Source: an uncultured Oscillospiraceae bacterium
GTDB lineage: Bacteria > Bacillota > Clostridia > Oscillospirales > Oscillospiraceae
Assembly: GCA_910579485.1 (NCBI GenBank)
Contig: CAJTVO010000044.1
Location: 1-23,008 of the forward strand
Reading direction: 5' to 3'
Length of the DNA stretch: 23,008 nt
Part shown: piece after piece, positions 1-5,513 of the stretch
Layout of the letters: each line of letters starts with the position of its first letter
Numbering within the stretch: the stretch's first letter is position 1
Notes under the pieces: model-generated
Databases searched by the model: none
What the model was told of the DNA's origin: nothing
Seen by the model: the letters and a program-made list of their open reading frames with translations, nothing else
Translations under genes and position numbers: made by a program

Positions 1-2
1 AG

Positions 3-71
3 GCGGTCCAGGCCGCCGTGTCCTTCCTGCTGGCCGCAGGGGTGCAGTGTGCCCTCTCCATAGGGCTCTGA
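3..71 (+). CDS. C-terminal end of an unidentified upstream gene (partial)
   Basis: An open frame enters from the left edge and ends at the TGA at 69-71. The 22 visible residues are hydrophobic and alanine/leucine rich (ending QCALSIGL). That is too little to identify a family. The ending does not resemble that of SpoIVB, which often lies upstream of spo0A. It could also be a chance open frame, since only 23 codons are visible. Confidence 0.35.
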   Translation, partial: AVQAAVSFLLAAGVQCALSIGL

Positions 72-134
72 CGAAGGGCAGAAAAACGCTCAATTACGCG
101 CGGATTCGGCAATACTGGAAAACTTTTCCAATCA

Positions 135-141
135 TGTCGAA
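135..141 (+). promoter_or_regulatory. Spo0A box (0A box) upstream of spo0A
   Basis: TGTCGAA at 135-141 is an exact match to the core of the Spo0A-P binding site. It lies about 170 bp upstream of the spo0A start, in an AT-richer stretch of the leader, which suggests the usual autoregulation. I could not place a convincing sigma-H -35/-10 pair next to it, so the promoter itself is not called. Confidence 0.55.
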
Positions 142-226
142 CGAATTTCTGGGTTTTTAAGACGAAAACTACACGTTTCGACTTGTGTTTTCTGTCTGTT
201 TATGGTAATTTGTAAGCAAGGCGCAA

Positions 227-282
227 CGAAGCTTCGATTTTTCGTCTAAAGAGACGGATGGCCCTCTATTCATGTCGACATG
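227..282 (+). promoter_or_regulatory. Structured spo0A leader: three short palindromes
   Basis: Three symmetric elements follow each other before the SD: CGAAGCTTCG (227-236); a small hairpin CGTCT-AAAG-AGACG (243-256); and the 12-bp palindrome CATGTCGACATG (271-282), which holds TGTCGA, the 0A-box core, on both strands. The SD GAAAGG (292-297) follows. Whether they act as DNA sites or RNA structure cannot be told from sequence. Confidence 0.3.
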
Positions 283-307
283 CAAACTTTTGAAAGGATC
301 TACGCGT

Positions 308-1057
308 ATGGACAACAGAATCAAAATCATGTTGGCGGACGCCGATACCGACGCCTGCAGTATGCTGCGGGAAGCCCTGGAACAGACCGGACGCTTTGAC
401 GTGACCGCTTCCACGGGCGACGGCAGCGAAGTCCTGTCCCTGATCGACAAAACAAGGCCGGACATCCTGGTCCTGGACCTGGTGCTGCCAGGATTGGACG
501 GTCTGAGCATCATGCAGCGGATGGAGGGGGACCGGGCTCCCATGGTCTTGATGACCTCTTCCATCGCCAACCACGAGACCATCGCCCAGGCGGGCGAGCT
601 GGGGGCGGCCATGTTTATCCGCAAGCCCTACAGCGAGGACGCCATGGTGGAAAACCTCCTCCGCCTGGCGGAGAAGGCGGACCCCAAGGTCCACGCGCCC
701 GGGCTGGAGGAGCTGGTGACCTCCATCATCCACGAGGTGGGCGTCCCCGCCCACATCAAGGGGTATCAGTACGTGCGGGAAGCGATCATGATCACCGTGG
801 AGGACATGGACGTGATCAACTCCGTCACCAAGGTACTCTATCCGGAGGTGGCCAAGCGCTACCATACCACCCCCAGCCGGGTGGAGCGCGCCATCCGCCA
901 CGCCATCGAGGTAGCCTGGGACCGGGGAGACCTGGAAACGCTGCAAAAATTCTTCGGCTACACAGTCAGCAACGCCAAGGGGAAACCCACCAATTCTGAA
1001 TTTATCGCTATGATCAGCGACCGTATCCGACTCAAGCTTAAAAACGCCACCGCCTGA
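308..1057 (+). CDS. spo0A: Sporulation master response regulator Spo0A
   Basis: Spo0A is the phosphorelay or kinase-activated transcription factor that commits the cell to sporulation. The 249-residue product has an N-terminal receiver domain (about 5-120) with phospho-acceptor D57 (VLDLVLPG), T83 and K106 (RKPYS). The C-terminal Spo0A-type DNA-binding domain (about 145-245) carries the diagnostic SRVERAIRHAIEVAW helix. I chose the ATG at 308 because SD GAAAGG lies 10 nt upstream. An in-frame ATG at 272 would add 12 residues but has no SD. An oddity is the acidic pocket, which reads LADADTD: the second acidic position found in Bacillus (ADDN) is alanine here, with D13 one position further on. 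A strong terminator follows at 1143. Confidence 0.96.
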   Translation: MDNRIKIMLADADTDACSMLREALEQTGRFDVTASTGDGSEVLSLIDKTRPDILVLDLVLPGLDGLSIMQRMEGDRAPMVLMTSSIANHETIAQAGELGAAMFIRKPYSEDAMVENLLRLAEKADPKVHAPGLEELVTSIIHEVGVPAHIKGYQYVREAIMITVEDMDVINSVTKVLYPEVAKRYHTTPSRVERAIRHAIEVAWDRGDLETLQKFFGYTVSNAKGKPTNSEFIAMISDRIRLKLKNATA

Positions 1058-1142
1058 CCGCGCCCTCCGCCGCGCAGGAGAACGCAAAGCTTACCGTCAT
1101 GCCGGATATTAGAGAGAATTGAATGGAATATGCGCCTACAGA

Positions 1143-1191
1143 CCACTCTCCCTCGCCGTGCGCGGCGGCGGGGGAGTGGGTTCTTTTTTTT
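1143..1191 (+). terminator. Rho-independent terminator after spo0A
   Basis: A GC-rich hairpin (CCACTCTCCCTCGCCG at 1143-1158 against CGGCGGGGGAGTGG at about 1166-1179) is followed by TTCTTTTTTT. It ends the spo0A transcript. The next promoter's -35 box begins only 3 nt downstream. Confidence 0.85.
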
Positions 1192-1193
1192 AC

Positions 1194-1222
1194 TTGACAA
1201 AGACGTTTTTTCCCGCTATACT
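1194..1222 (+). promoter_or_regulatory. Consensus sigma-A promoter of the T-box/tyrS operon
   Basis: TTGACA (1194-1199), a 17-bp spacer and TATACT (1217-1222) form a near-perfect housekeeping promoter. It lies right behind the spo0A terminator and directly in front of the T-box leader, so transcription should start at about 1229. Confidence 0.9.
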
Positions 1223-1230
1223 ACCACCAG

Positions 1231-1502
1231 TTGAAGCGATGACGGGAACCAGTAGCGCGGCATCGTCCTGCCAAGAGAGCCCCCGGGCGGTGGAAGGGGG
1301 AGAGGACGGCGGCGTGAATACATCCCTGAGCAGCGGACCGAAGCGGCGAAAGCCATGGGTAGGCTCCGCCGGGCGCGCCCGATACAGCGCGGAGGTCCTG
1401 CCGGGGACCTCGTGAGGCCGCGTCCCGGGAGGGGCCGGCGAACCAGAGGTGGTACCGCGAGTTTTCGCCCTCTGTCCATGTGGGACGGGGGGCGTTGTTT
1501 TA
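1231..1502 (+). ncRNA. T-box riboswitch, tyrosine specifier (UAC)
   Basis: A full T-box leader. Stem I starts near GATGACGGGAACCAGTAG, with AGTA at 1251, AGAGAG at about 1274, and the distal loop GGTGGAA closed by CCCCC/GGGGG. The specifier loop GTGAATACATC puts TAC (1319-1321) before a conserved purine. The antiterminator T-box AACCAGAGGTGGTACCGCG is at 1441-1459. Its TGGT pairs with ACCA, giving discriminator A as in tRNA-Tyr. The competing terminator is CGCCCTCTGTCC / GGGACGGGGGGCG (1466-1494) plus TTGTTTT. Uncharged tRNA-Tyr should stabilise the antiterminator and let transcription reach the three downstream genes including tyrS. The Tyr specificity is a reading of the specifier loop and is supported by tyrS in the same operon. 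Confidence 0.92.
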
Positions 1503-1531
1503 TTGGCGGAAGGACAGGAAGGGAGCGGCGT

Positions 1532-2266
1532 ATGCTGGAAAATAAAATACGGACTCCGGAGGAGGTGGAGGCCTATCTCCGGGAGCTGAAGGAGTGGATC
1601 GCCGGGGAGGAAGAGACGGAGGCGGAAGAAATGTCCGCGTTCTTCACCAAGCGTCTGGCGCGCTACGAGGACGTCCACCTGGGGAACTGGGGAGAGCTGT
1701 ACGCCCATATCGCGGACTTCCTTGACGGTGGACTGGAGAAGCTGCTGGACATTGGCTGCGGCACTGGGCTGGAGCTGGAGGCCGTCTACCGCCGGTTTCC
1801 GGAGGCGGCAGTCACCGGGATCGACCTCTCCGGCGATATGCTGGCGAAGGCCAGGGAGAAGTTTGCCGGGAGGGATTTTCGGGGGATCGAGGCGGACTAT
1901 TTTGTTCATCCGTTTCCGGCGGGGGCCTTTGACGCGGCGCTCTCCTTTGAGACGCTGCACCACTTCCCGTTTGAGAAAAAAGGGACGATCTACGAAAAGC
2001 TGTTTCAGACGCTGAAAAACGGCGGATATTATATCGAGTGCGACTATGTCGCCTGCTGTCAGGAGGAGGAAGACCTGTGCCGGGAACGGCTGGTCCGGGC
2101 GCGGAAGCGAAGCGCGCTGCCGGAGGACGTCTTCCTCCACATCGACACCCCGCTTACAATGGAGCATCAGGTGGAGCTGATGGAGCGTGCCGGGTTCCGG
2201 GTGCGGGTCCTGTACCAAAACTGCGGGACTGTGGTCTTCCGGGCGGAGAAGCGGAGGGACGCGTAA
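1532..2266 (+). CDS. Class I SAM-dependent methyltransferase
   Basis: The 244-residue product has SAM-binding motif I LLDIGCGTG (71-79), the acidic ribose-binding residue in GIDLS (D98), and a motif IV-like region LSFETLHHF. It is a UbiE/Methyltransf_11-type small-molecule or generic methyltransferase; the substrate is unknown. I chose the ATG at 1532, with SD GGAAGGGA 7-8 nt upstream. The open frame runs further upstream, but only through the T-box RNA. It is the first gene after the tyrosine T-box and overlaps the next gene by one base (TAATG). It should therefore be induced by tyrosine starvation along with tyrS, which is an unusual regulatory setting for such an enzyme. Confidence 0.85.
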   Translation: MLENKIRTPEEVEAYLRELKEWIAGEEETEAEEMSAFFTKRLARYEDVHLGNWGELYAHIADFLDGGLEKLLDIGCGTGLELEAVYRRFPEAAVTGIDLSGDMLAKAREKFAGRDFRGIEADYFVHPFPAGAFDAALSFETLHHFPFEKKGTIYEKLFQTLKNGGYYIECDYVACCQEEEDLCRERLVRARKRSALPEDVFLHIDTPLTMEHQVELMERAGFRVRVLYQNCGTVVFRAEKRRDA

Positions 2267-2541
2267 TGGAACGGGAATGCTGCCTGCGCTGCGGCGGGAA
2301 AATGGTTCATATCGGGCAGGAAAAGCTGCAATTGGGGCAGTATTGGGACCAGCTTTTTTCGGGAGCGCTGGAGGTAGACATCTACTGCTGCCGGGACTGC
2401 AAGAAGCTGGAGTTTTACGCGGTGGAAGCGCCGGAGGAGGAAGAAGACAGCATTGCCCAGGTCCCTTGTCCCTACTGCGGCCAGCTCCATGAGATCGACG
2501 ACCCCAAGTGCCCCCACTGCGGGCAGCGGCTGCTGGAGTGA
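2266..2541 (+). CDS. Small double zinc-ribbon protein
   Basis: A 91-residue protein with four CxxC knuckles: CLRC near the N-terminus, CRDC in the middle, and CPYC and CPHC near the C-terminus. These make two probable structural zinc ribbons joined by an acidic linker (EAPEEEEDS). The N-terminal half looks like the nucleic-acid-binding-type zinc-ribbon proteins common in Clostridia. The start codon overlaps the methyltransferase stop (TAATG), so translation is probably coupled. It sits between the methyltransferase and tyrS and so belongs to the same T-box operon. No enzymatic function can be read from it. Confidence 0.8.
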   Translation: MERECCLRCGGKMVHIGQEKLQLGQYWDQLFSGALEVDIYCCRDCKKLEFYAVEAPEEEEDSIAQVPCPYCGQLHEIDDPKCPHCGQRLLE

Positions 2542-2598
2542 GCCGCCGCACAGTAATAAGTGAAATAATTACAAAATTATAATAAAAGGAGACGAACT

Positions 2599-3825
2599 AT
2601 GCAACTATACGAAGAACTGGCAGCCCGGGGGCTGATCGCCCAGGTCACCAACGAGGACGAGATCCGCGAGATGATTAACGCAGGCAAGGCCACCTTCTAT
2701 ATCGGCTTTGACTGCACCGCCGACAGTCTGACAGCGGGACATTTCGTGGCCCTGACCTTCATGAAGCGCCTGCAGCAGGCGGGCAACAGGCCCATCGCCC
2801 TCATCGGCGGCGGTACCACCATGATCGGCGACCCCTCCGGGCGCACCGATATGCGGAAAATGCTCACCCGGGAGGACATCGACCACAACGCTCAGTGCTT
2901 TAAGCATCAGATGGAGCGGTTTATTGAGTTCGGCGAGGGCAAGGCCCAGATGGTCAACAACGCGGACTGGCTGCTGAACCTGAACTATGTGGACCTGCTG
3001 CGGGAGGTGGGGGCCTGCTTCTCCGTGAACAACATGCTCCGGGCGGAGTGCTACAAGCAGCGCATGGAGAAGGGTCTCAGCTTCCTGGAGTTCAACTACA
3101 TGATCATGCAGTCCTACGACTTCTACCACCTCTTCCAGAGCCACAACTGCAACATGCAGTTCGGCGGCAACGACCAGTGGTCGAACATGCTGGGCGGCAC
3201 CGAGCTCATCCGGAGGAAGCTGGGCAAGGACGCCCACTGCATGACCATCAACCTCCTCACCGACTCCCAGGGCAACAAGATGGGCAAGACCGCCGGCAAC
3301 GCCGTGTGGCTGGACCCCAACAAGACCAGCCCCTACGACTTCTACCAGTACTGGCGGAACGTGGAGGACGCAGACGTGATGAAGTGCATCCGCTGGCTCA
3401 CCTTCCTGCCCCTGGAGCAGGTGGACGAGATGGACGGCTGGACCGGCAGCCAGCTCAATCAGGCCAAGGAAATTTTGGCCTGGGAGCTGACCAACATGGT
3501 CCACGGCAAGGAGGAGGCCGACAAGGCCCAGAACGCCGCAAAAGCCCTCTTCGGCGGCGGCGGGGACAACGCCAACATGCCTGCCACCGAGCTGACCACC
3601 GACAGCTTCGGCGACGGGGAGATCGGGATCATGAATCTGCTGGTGGCCTGCGGCCTGGCGCCCTCCAAGGGGGAGGCCCGGCGGCTGGTGCAGCAGGGCG
3701 GTGTGTCCGTCAACGACCAGAAGGTGACGGACATCGATCAGAAGTACGGCTGCGAGCTGTTTCTGGGCGAGGGCGTCATCATCAAGAAGGGGAAGAAGGT
3801 CTTCCACCGGGCCGTGATGAACTGA
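2599..3825 (+). CDS. tyrS: Tyrosyl-tRNA synthetase
   Basis: A 408-residue class I synthetase that charges tRNA-Tyr in the cytoplasm. The N-terminal catalytic core carries the HIGH-equivalent TAGHF (45-49), FDCTADSL just before it, and GDPSGRT after it. The KMSKS-equivalent is KMGKT (227-231), as in E. coli-type TyrRS. The C-terminal S4 RNA-binding domain spans about 345-408 (VACGLAPSKGEARRLVQQGG). Start ATG 2599 follows SD AAAGGAG. The 57-bp gap from the zinc-ribbon gene contains TATAAT (2578-2583), but it has no -35 and would start transcription on top of the SD. The gene is therefore most simply expressed from the T-box promoter 1.4 kb upstream. Confidence 0.97.
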   Translation: MQLYEELAARGLIAQVTNEDEIREMINAGKATFYIGFDCTADSLTAGHFVALTFMKRLQQAGNRPIALIGGGTTMIGDPSGRTDMRKMLTREDIDHNAQCFKHQMERFIEFGEGKAQMVNNADWLLNLNYVDLLREVGACFSVNNMLRAECYKQRMEKGLSFLEFNYMIMQSYDFYHLFQSHNCNMQFGGNDQWSNMLGGTELIRRKLGKDAHCMTINLLTDSQGNKMGKTAGNAVWLDPNKTSPYDFYQYWRNVEDADVMKCIRWLTFLPLEQVDEMDGWTGSQLNQAKEILAWELTNMVHGKEEADKAQNAAKALFGGGGDNANMPATELTTDSFGDGEIGIMNLLVACGLAPSKGEARRLVQQGGVSVNDQKVTDIDQKYGCELFLGEGVIIKKGKKVFHRAVMN

Positions 3826-3832
3826 AGATAAT

Positions 3833-3867
3833 AAAGACCCGCCGGTCGATGGGACCGGCGGGTCTTT
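3833..3867. terminator. Bidirectional terminator between tyrS and sigF
   Basis: A perfect 15-bp inverted repeat AAAGACCCGCCGGTC (3833-3847) / GACCGGCGGGTCTTT (3853-3867) with a 5-nt loop. It has a T-run on both strands, because the A/T ends of the stem serve both directions. It ends tyrS (+) 8 nt after its stop and the spoIIA operon (-) 1 nt after the sigF stop. Confidence 0.93.
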
Positions 3868-3868
3868 C

Positions 3869-4579
3869 CTATGGACCGGACATGGCGCCGCGGAGCTTTT
3901 CCAGGGCGCGCTTCTCCAGGCGGGAGATCTGGACCTGGCTGACGCCCAGGATACGGGCGCACTGCTGCTGGGTCAGGCCCTTGTAGAACCGGAGGAGGAT
4001 CGTCTCCCGCTCGCGGTCCGGCAGGGCGTCGATGGCCGAGCGCAGGGCGATCTTCTCCAGCAGATGCTCCTCGGTGACCGGGGAGGCCAGGGTGGACTCC
4101 AGGGTCAGGCCCTCGGCGTTCTCCTGCTGGAGGCTGTCCGGCGGCGCGGCGGCCAGCTCCGCCATGGCGATCTCCTCCGGGGTGAGGCCCGTGGCCTCGC
4201 TGAGCTCCGACAGTACCGGCTCCCGGCCCAGCTGGGCCCGCAGGCGCTCCCGGGCCGTGTAGACGCTGATGCTCTGCTCCCGGAGGCTCCGGCCCACCTT
4301 GATGAGGCCGTTGTCCCGGAGGTAGCGCCGGATCTCCCCGGCGATCTTGGGCACGGCGTAGGTGGAGAACTGGGTGCCGTAGGAGGCGTCGAACCCCCGG
4401 ACCGCCTTGATGAACCCCAGACAGCCCAGCTGGTAGAGGTCGTCCGGCTCCACGCCCTTGCCGAAGTACCGGCGGACCACCGCCCAGATCAGGCCGCTGT
4501 TCTCCTCCAGCACCCGGGCCGCGGCGGCCTCGTCCCCCTGCCTGGCCTGGGCCAGGAGGTCCAGCGTCCCGGCGGTCAT
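3869..4579 (-). CDS. sigF: Forespore sigma factor sigma-F
   Basis: The 236-residue product is the first compartment-specific sigma factor, active in the forespore once released from SpoIIAB. Region 2 shows DLYQLGCLGFIKAVRGFD followed by GTQFSTYAVPKIAGEIRRYL. Region 3 has LGREPVLSELSEATGLTPEE. Region 4.2 has a helix-turn-helix (LTQQQCARILGVSQVQISRL). The ATG at 4577-4579 overlaps the spoIIAB stop in ATGA, so translation is coupled, matching anti-sigma and sigma made together. It is the last gene of spoIIAA-spoIIAB-sigF. The bidirectional terminator begins right after its stop. It is slightly shorter than Bacillus sigma-F (about 255). Confidence 0.96.
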   Translation of the reverse strand: MTAGTLDLLAQARQGDEAAAARVLEENSGLIWAVVRRYFGKGVEPDDLYQLGCLGFIKAVRGFDASYGTQFSTYAVPKIAGEIRRYLRDNGLIKVGRSLREQSISVYTARERLRAQLGREPVLSELSEATGLTPEEIAMAELAAAPPDSLQQENAEGLTLESTLASPVTEEHLLEKIALRSAIDALPDRERETILLRFYKGLTQQQCARILGVSQVQISRLEKRALEKLRGAMSGP

Positions 4580-5022
4580 CGCGGCGCTCGCCGGGGCTGG
4601 ACGCGGCGGCGCATGGTGACCCGGGTGCCCTTCCCCTCCTGGGAACGGACGGTGAGGCGGTCCATGAAGCTCTCCATGATGGTGAAGCCCATGCCGCTGC
4701 GCTCCTCGCCGCCGGTGGAAAAGAGGGGCTGCCGGGCCTTCTCCACGTCCGCGATGCCCAGGCCCCAGTCACGGACCGACAGCTCCAGGACGTTCCCCTC
4801 CAGGATGCGGGCCTTGATGACGATCTTCCCCAGGCGGTCGGGGTAGGCGTGGACGATGGCGTTGGTCACCGCCTCGCTGACGGCGGTCTTGATGTCCCCC
4901 AGCTCCTCCAGGGTGGGGTCCAGCTGGGCGGCGAAGCAGGCGACCGCGCCCCGGGCGAAGCCCTCGTTGGCGCTGTGGCTGAGAAATTCCAGGGATATGT
5001 AGTTGGTGCTCTTGGTTTTCAT
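4576..5022 (-). CDS. spoIIAB: Anti-sigma-F factor / serine kinase SpoIIAB
   Basis: A 148-residue GHKL-fold protein that binds and holds sigma-F and phosphorylates SpoIIAA. Visible ATP-site motifs are the N box EAVTNAIVHAY, the G1 box DWGLGI and the G2 region ERSGMGFTIMES. Start ATG 5022 follows SD AAGGAGGG. The gene lies 70 nt after spoIIAA, a gap that holds a 9-bp hairpin, and overlaps sigF by 4 nt. The arginine-rich C-terminal tail (RRRVQPRRAPR) extends a little past the usual fold. Confidence 0.95.
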   Translation of the reverse strand: MKTKSTNYISLEFLSHSANEGFARGAVACFAAQLDPTLEELGDIKTAVSEAVTNAIVHAYPDRLGKIVIKARILEGNVLELSVRDWGLGIADVEKARQPLFSTGGEERSGMGFTIMESFMDRLTVRSQEGKGTRVTMRRRVQPRRAPR

Positions 5023-5036
5023 GACGTCCCTCCTTG

Positions 5037-5066
5037 ATGCCCCGGGGTCCGGAGACGCCGGGGCAT
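5037..5066 (-). promoter_or_regulatory. Intercistronic hairpin between spoIIAA and spoIIAB
   Basis: A perfect 9-bp inverted repeat ATGCCCCGG (5037-5045) / CCGGGGCAT (5058-5066) sits just upstream of, but does not include, the spoIIAB SD. There is no T-run, so it is not a terminator. It could affect mRNA processing or the spoIIAA to spoIIAB ratio. Confidence 0.5.
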
Positions 5067-5092
5067 GTGATCGGTTTCCTTCGTACAGGCCC

Positions 5093-5398
5093 TCATACCA
5101 GGTCCACGTACCGGCCCAGACCCGCCGTCTCCAGGACCCGGGAGGCCTGCCGGGGGATGTTCACCACCACCAGCGTTCCGGAGAGGGCCTCCATGCGCCG
5201 CTTGGCGCGCAGGACCACGGCGATGCCGGAGCTGTCCATGAAGGTCAGCCCGCCCAGGTCCAGCAGGGTCTTGGCGGGCAGGTTCTGCTCCATGCAGCGG
5301 TCGATGGAATCCATCAGGCCCTTGGCGGCGTGGTGGTCCAGCTCGCCGGTGAGGGTGATGGTCAGCTGGCGGTTCTCTGCTTTGTATTTCATCTCCAT
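5093..5398 (-). CDS. spoIIAA: Anti-anti-sigma factor SpoIIAA
   Basis: A 101-residue STAS-domain protein. In its dephosphorylated form it binds SpoIIAB and frees sigma-F. The phospho-acceptor is S57 in the conserved FMDSSG motif, matching Ser58 of the Bacillus protein, and the downstream GIAVVLRAKRRM helix is typical. I chose the ATG at 5398 because SD GGAGGAGG lies about 7 nt upstream. The second ATG (5392) is too far away, and a longer frame back to 5455 would run through the terminator hairpin. It is the first gene of the spoIIA operon. It is shorter than the Bacillus protein (about 117). Confidence 0.94.
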   Translation of the reverse strand: MEMKYKAENRQLTITLTGELDHHAAKGLMDSIDRCMEQNLPAKTLLDLGGLTFMDSSGIAVVLRAKRRMEALSGTLVVVNIPRQASRVLETAGLGRYVDLV

Positions 5399-5419
5399 GG
5401 CTCGTCCTCCTCCGCGCGT

Positions 5420-5456
5420 AAAAAAATGACTGCAGGCGTTTTCGCTTGCAGTCATT
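5420..5456 (-). terminator. Rho-independent terminator of the lipoprotein operon (minus strand)
   Basis: Read on the minus strand, AATGACTGCA (5456-5447) pairs with TGCAGTCATT (5434-5425). An inner GCG/CGC around an AAAA loop extends the stem, and a run of seven T follows (5426-5420). It lies between the stop of the solute-binding lipoprotein (5514) and spoIIAA. The spoIIA promoter overlaps its outer edge, see the next entry. Confidence 0.85.
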
Positions 5457-5488
5457 ATAAGTTCTCCTGCCGTTCGCTTTTTGTCGAA
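5454..5488 (-). promoter_or_regulatory. Candidate spoIIA promoter with Spo0A box
   Basis: TTTGTCGAA-type 0A box: the core TGTCGAA is at 5482-5488 (TTCGACA on the coding strand). On the coding strand it is followed 22 nt later by TATAAT (5459-5454). A sigma-H-like -35 (GCAGGAGAA, 5470-5462) lies between them. Its best partner GAAA is 18 nt away, longer than the usual 14-15. So control by Spo0A is well supported, but which sigma factor is used is open. A long 22-nt spacing behind a 0A box recalls the Spo0A-activated spoIIG promoter. Confidence 0.6.
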
Positions 5489-5513
5489 AGGGGGCGGCGG
5501 GGGAAATTTTCCT

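Noticed and set aside
2578..2583. TATAAT directly before tyrS as a separate promoter
   Set aside because: No -35 is found at 16-18 bp, and transcription would start on or after the SD. It is more likely just an AT-rich SD context.
2605..3807. 400-codon open frame antisense to tyrS, and similar long frames opposite gltX, sigF and the lipoprotein
   Set aside because: Long antisense frames are common in GC-rich coding DNA. They lack SDs and their composition (His/Leu/Val/Gly-rich) is that of mirrored codons.
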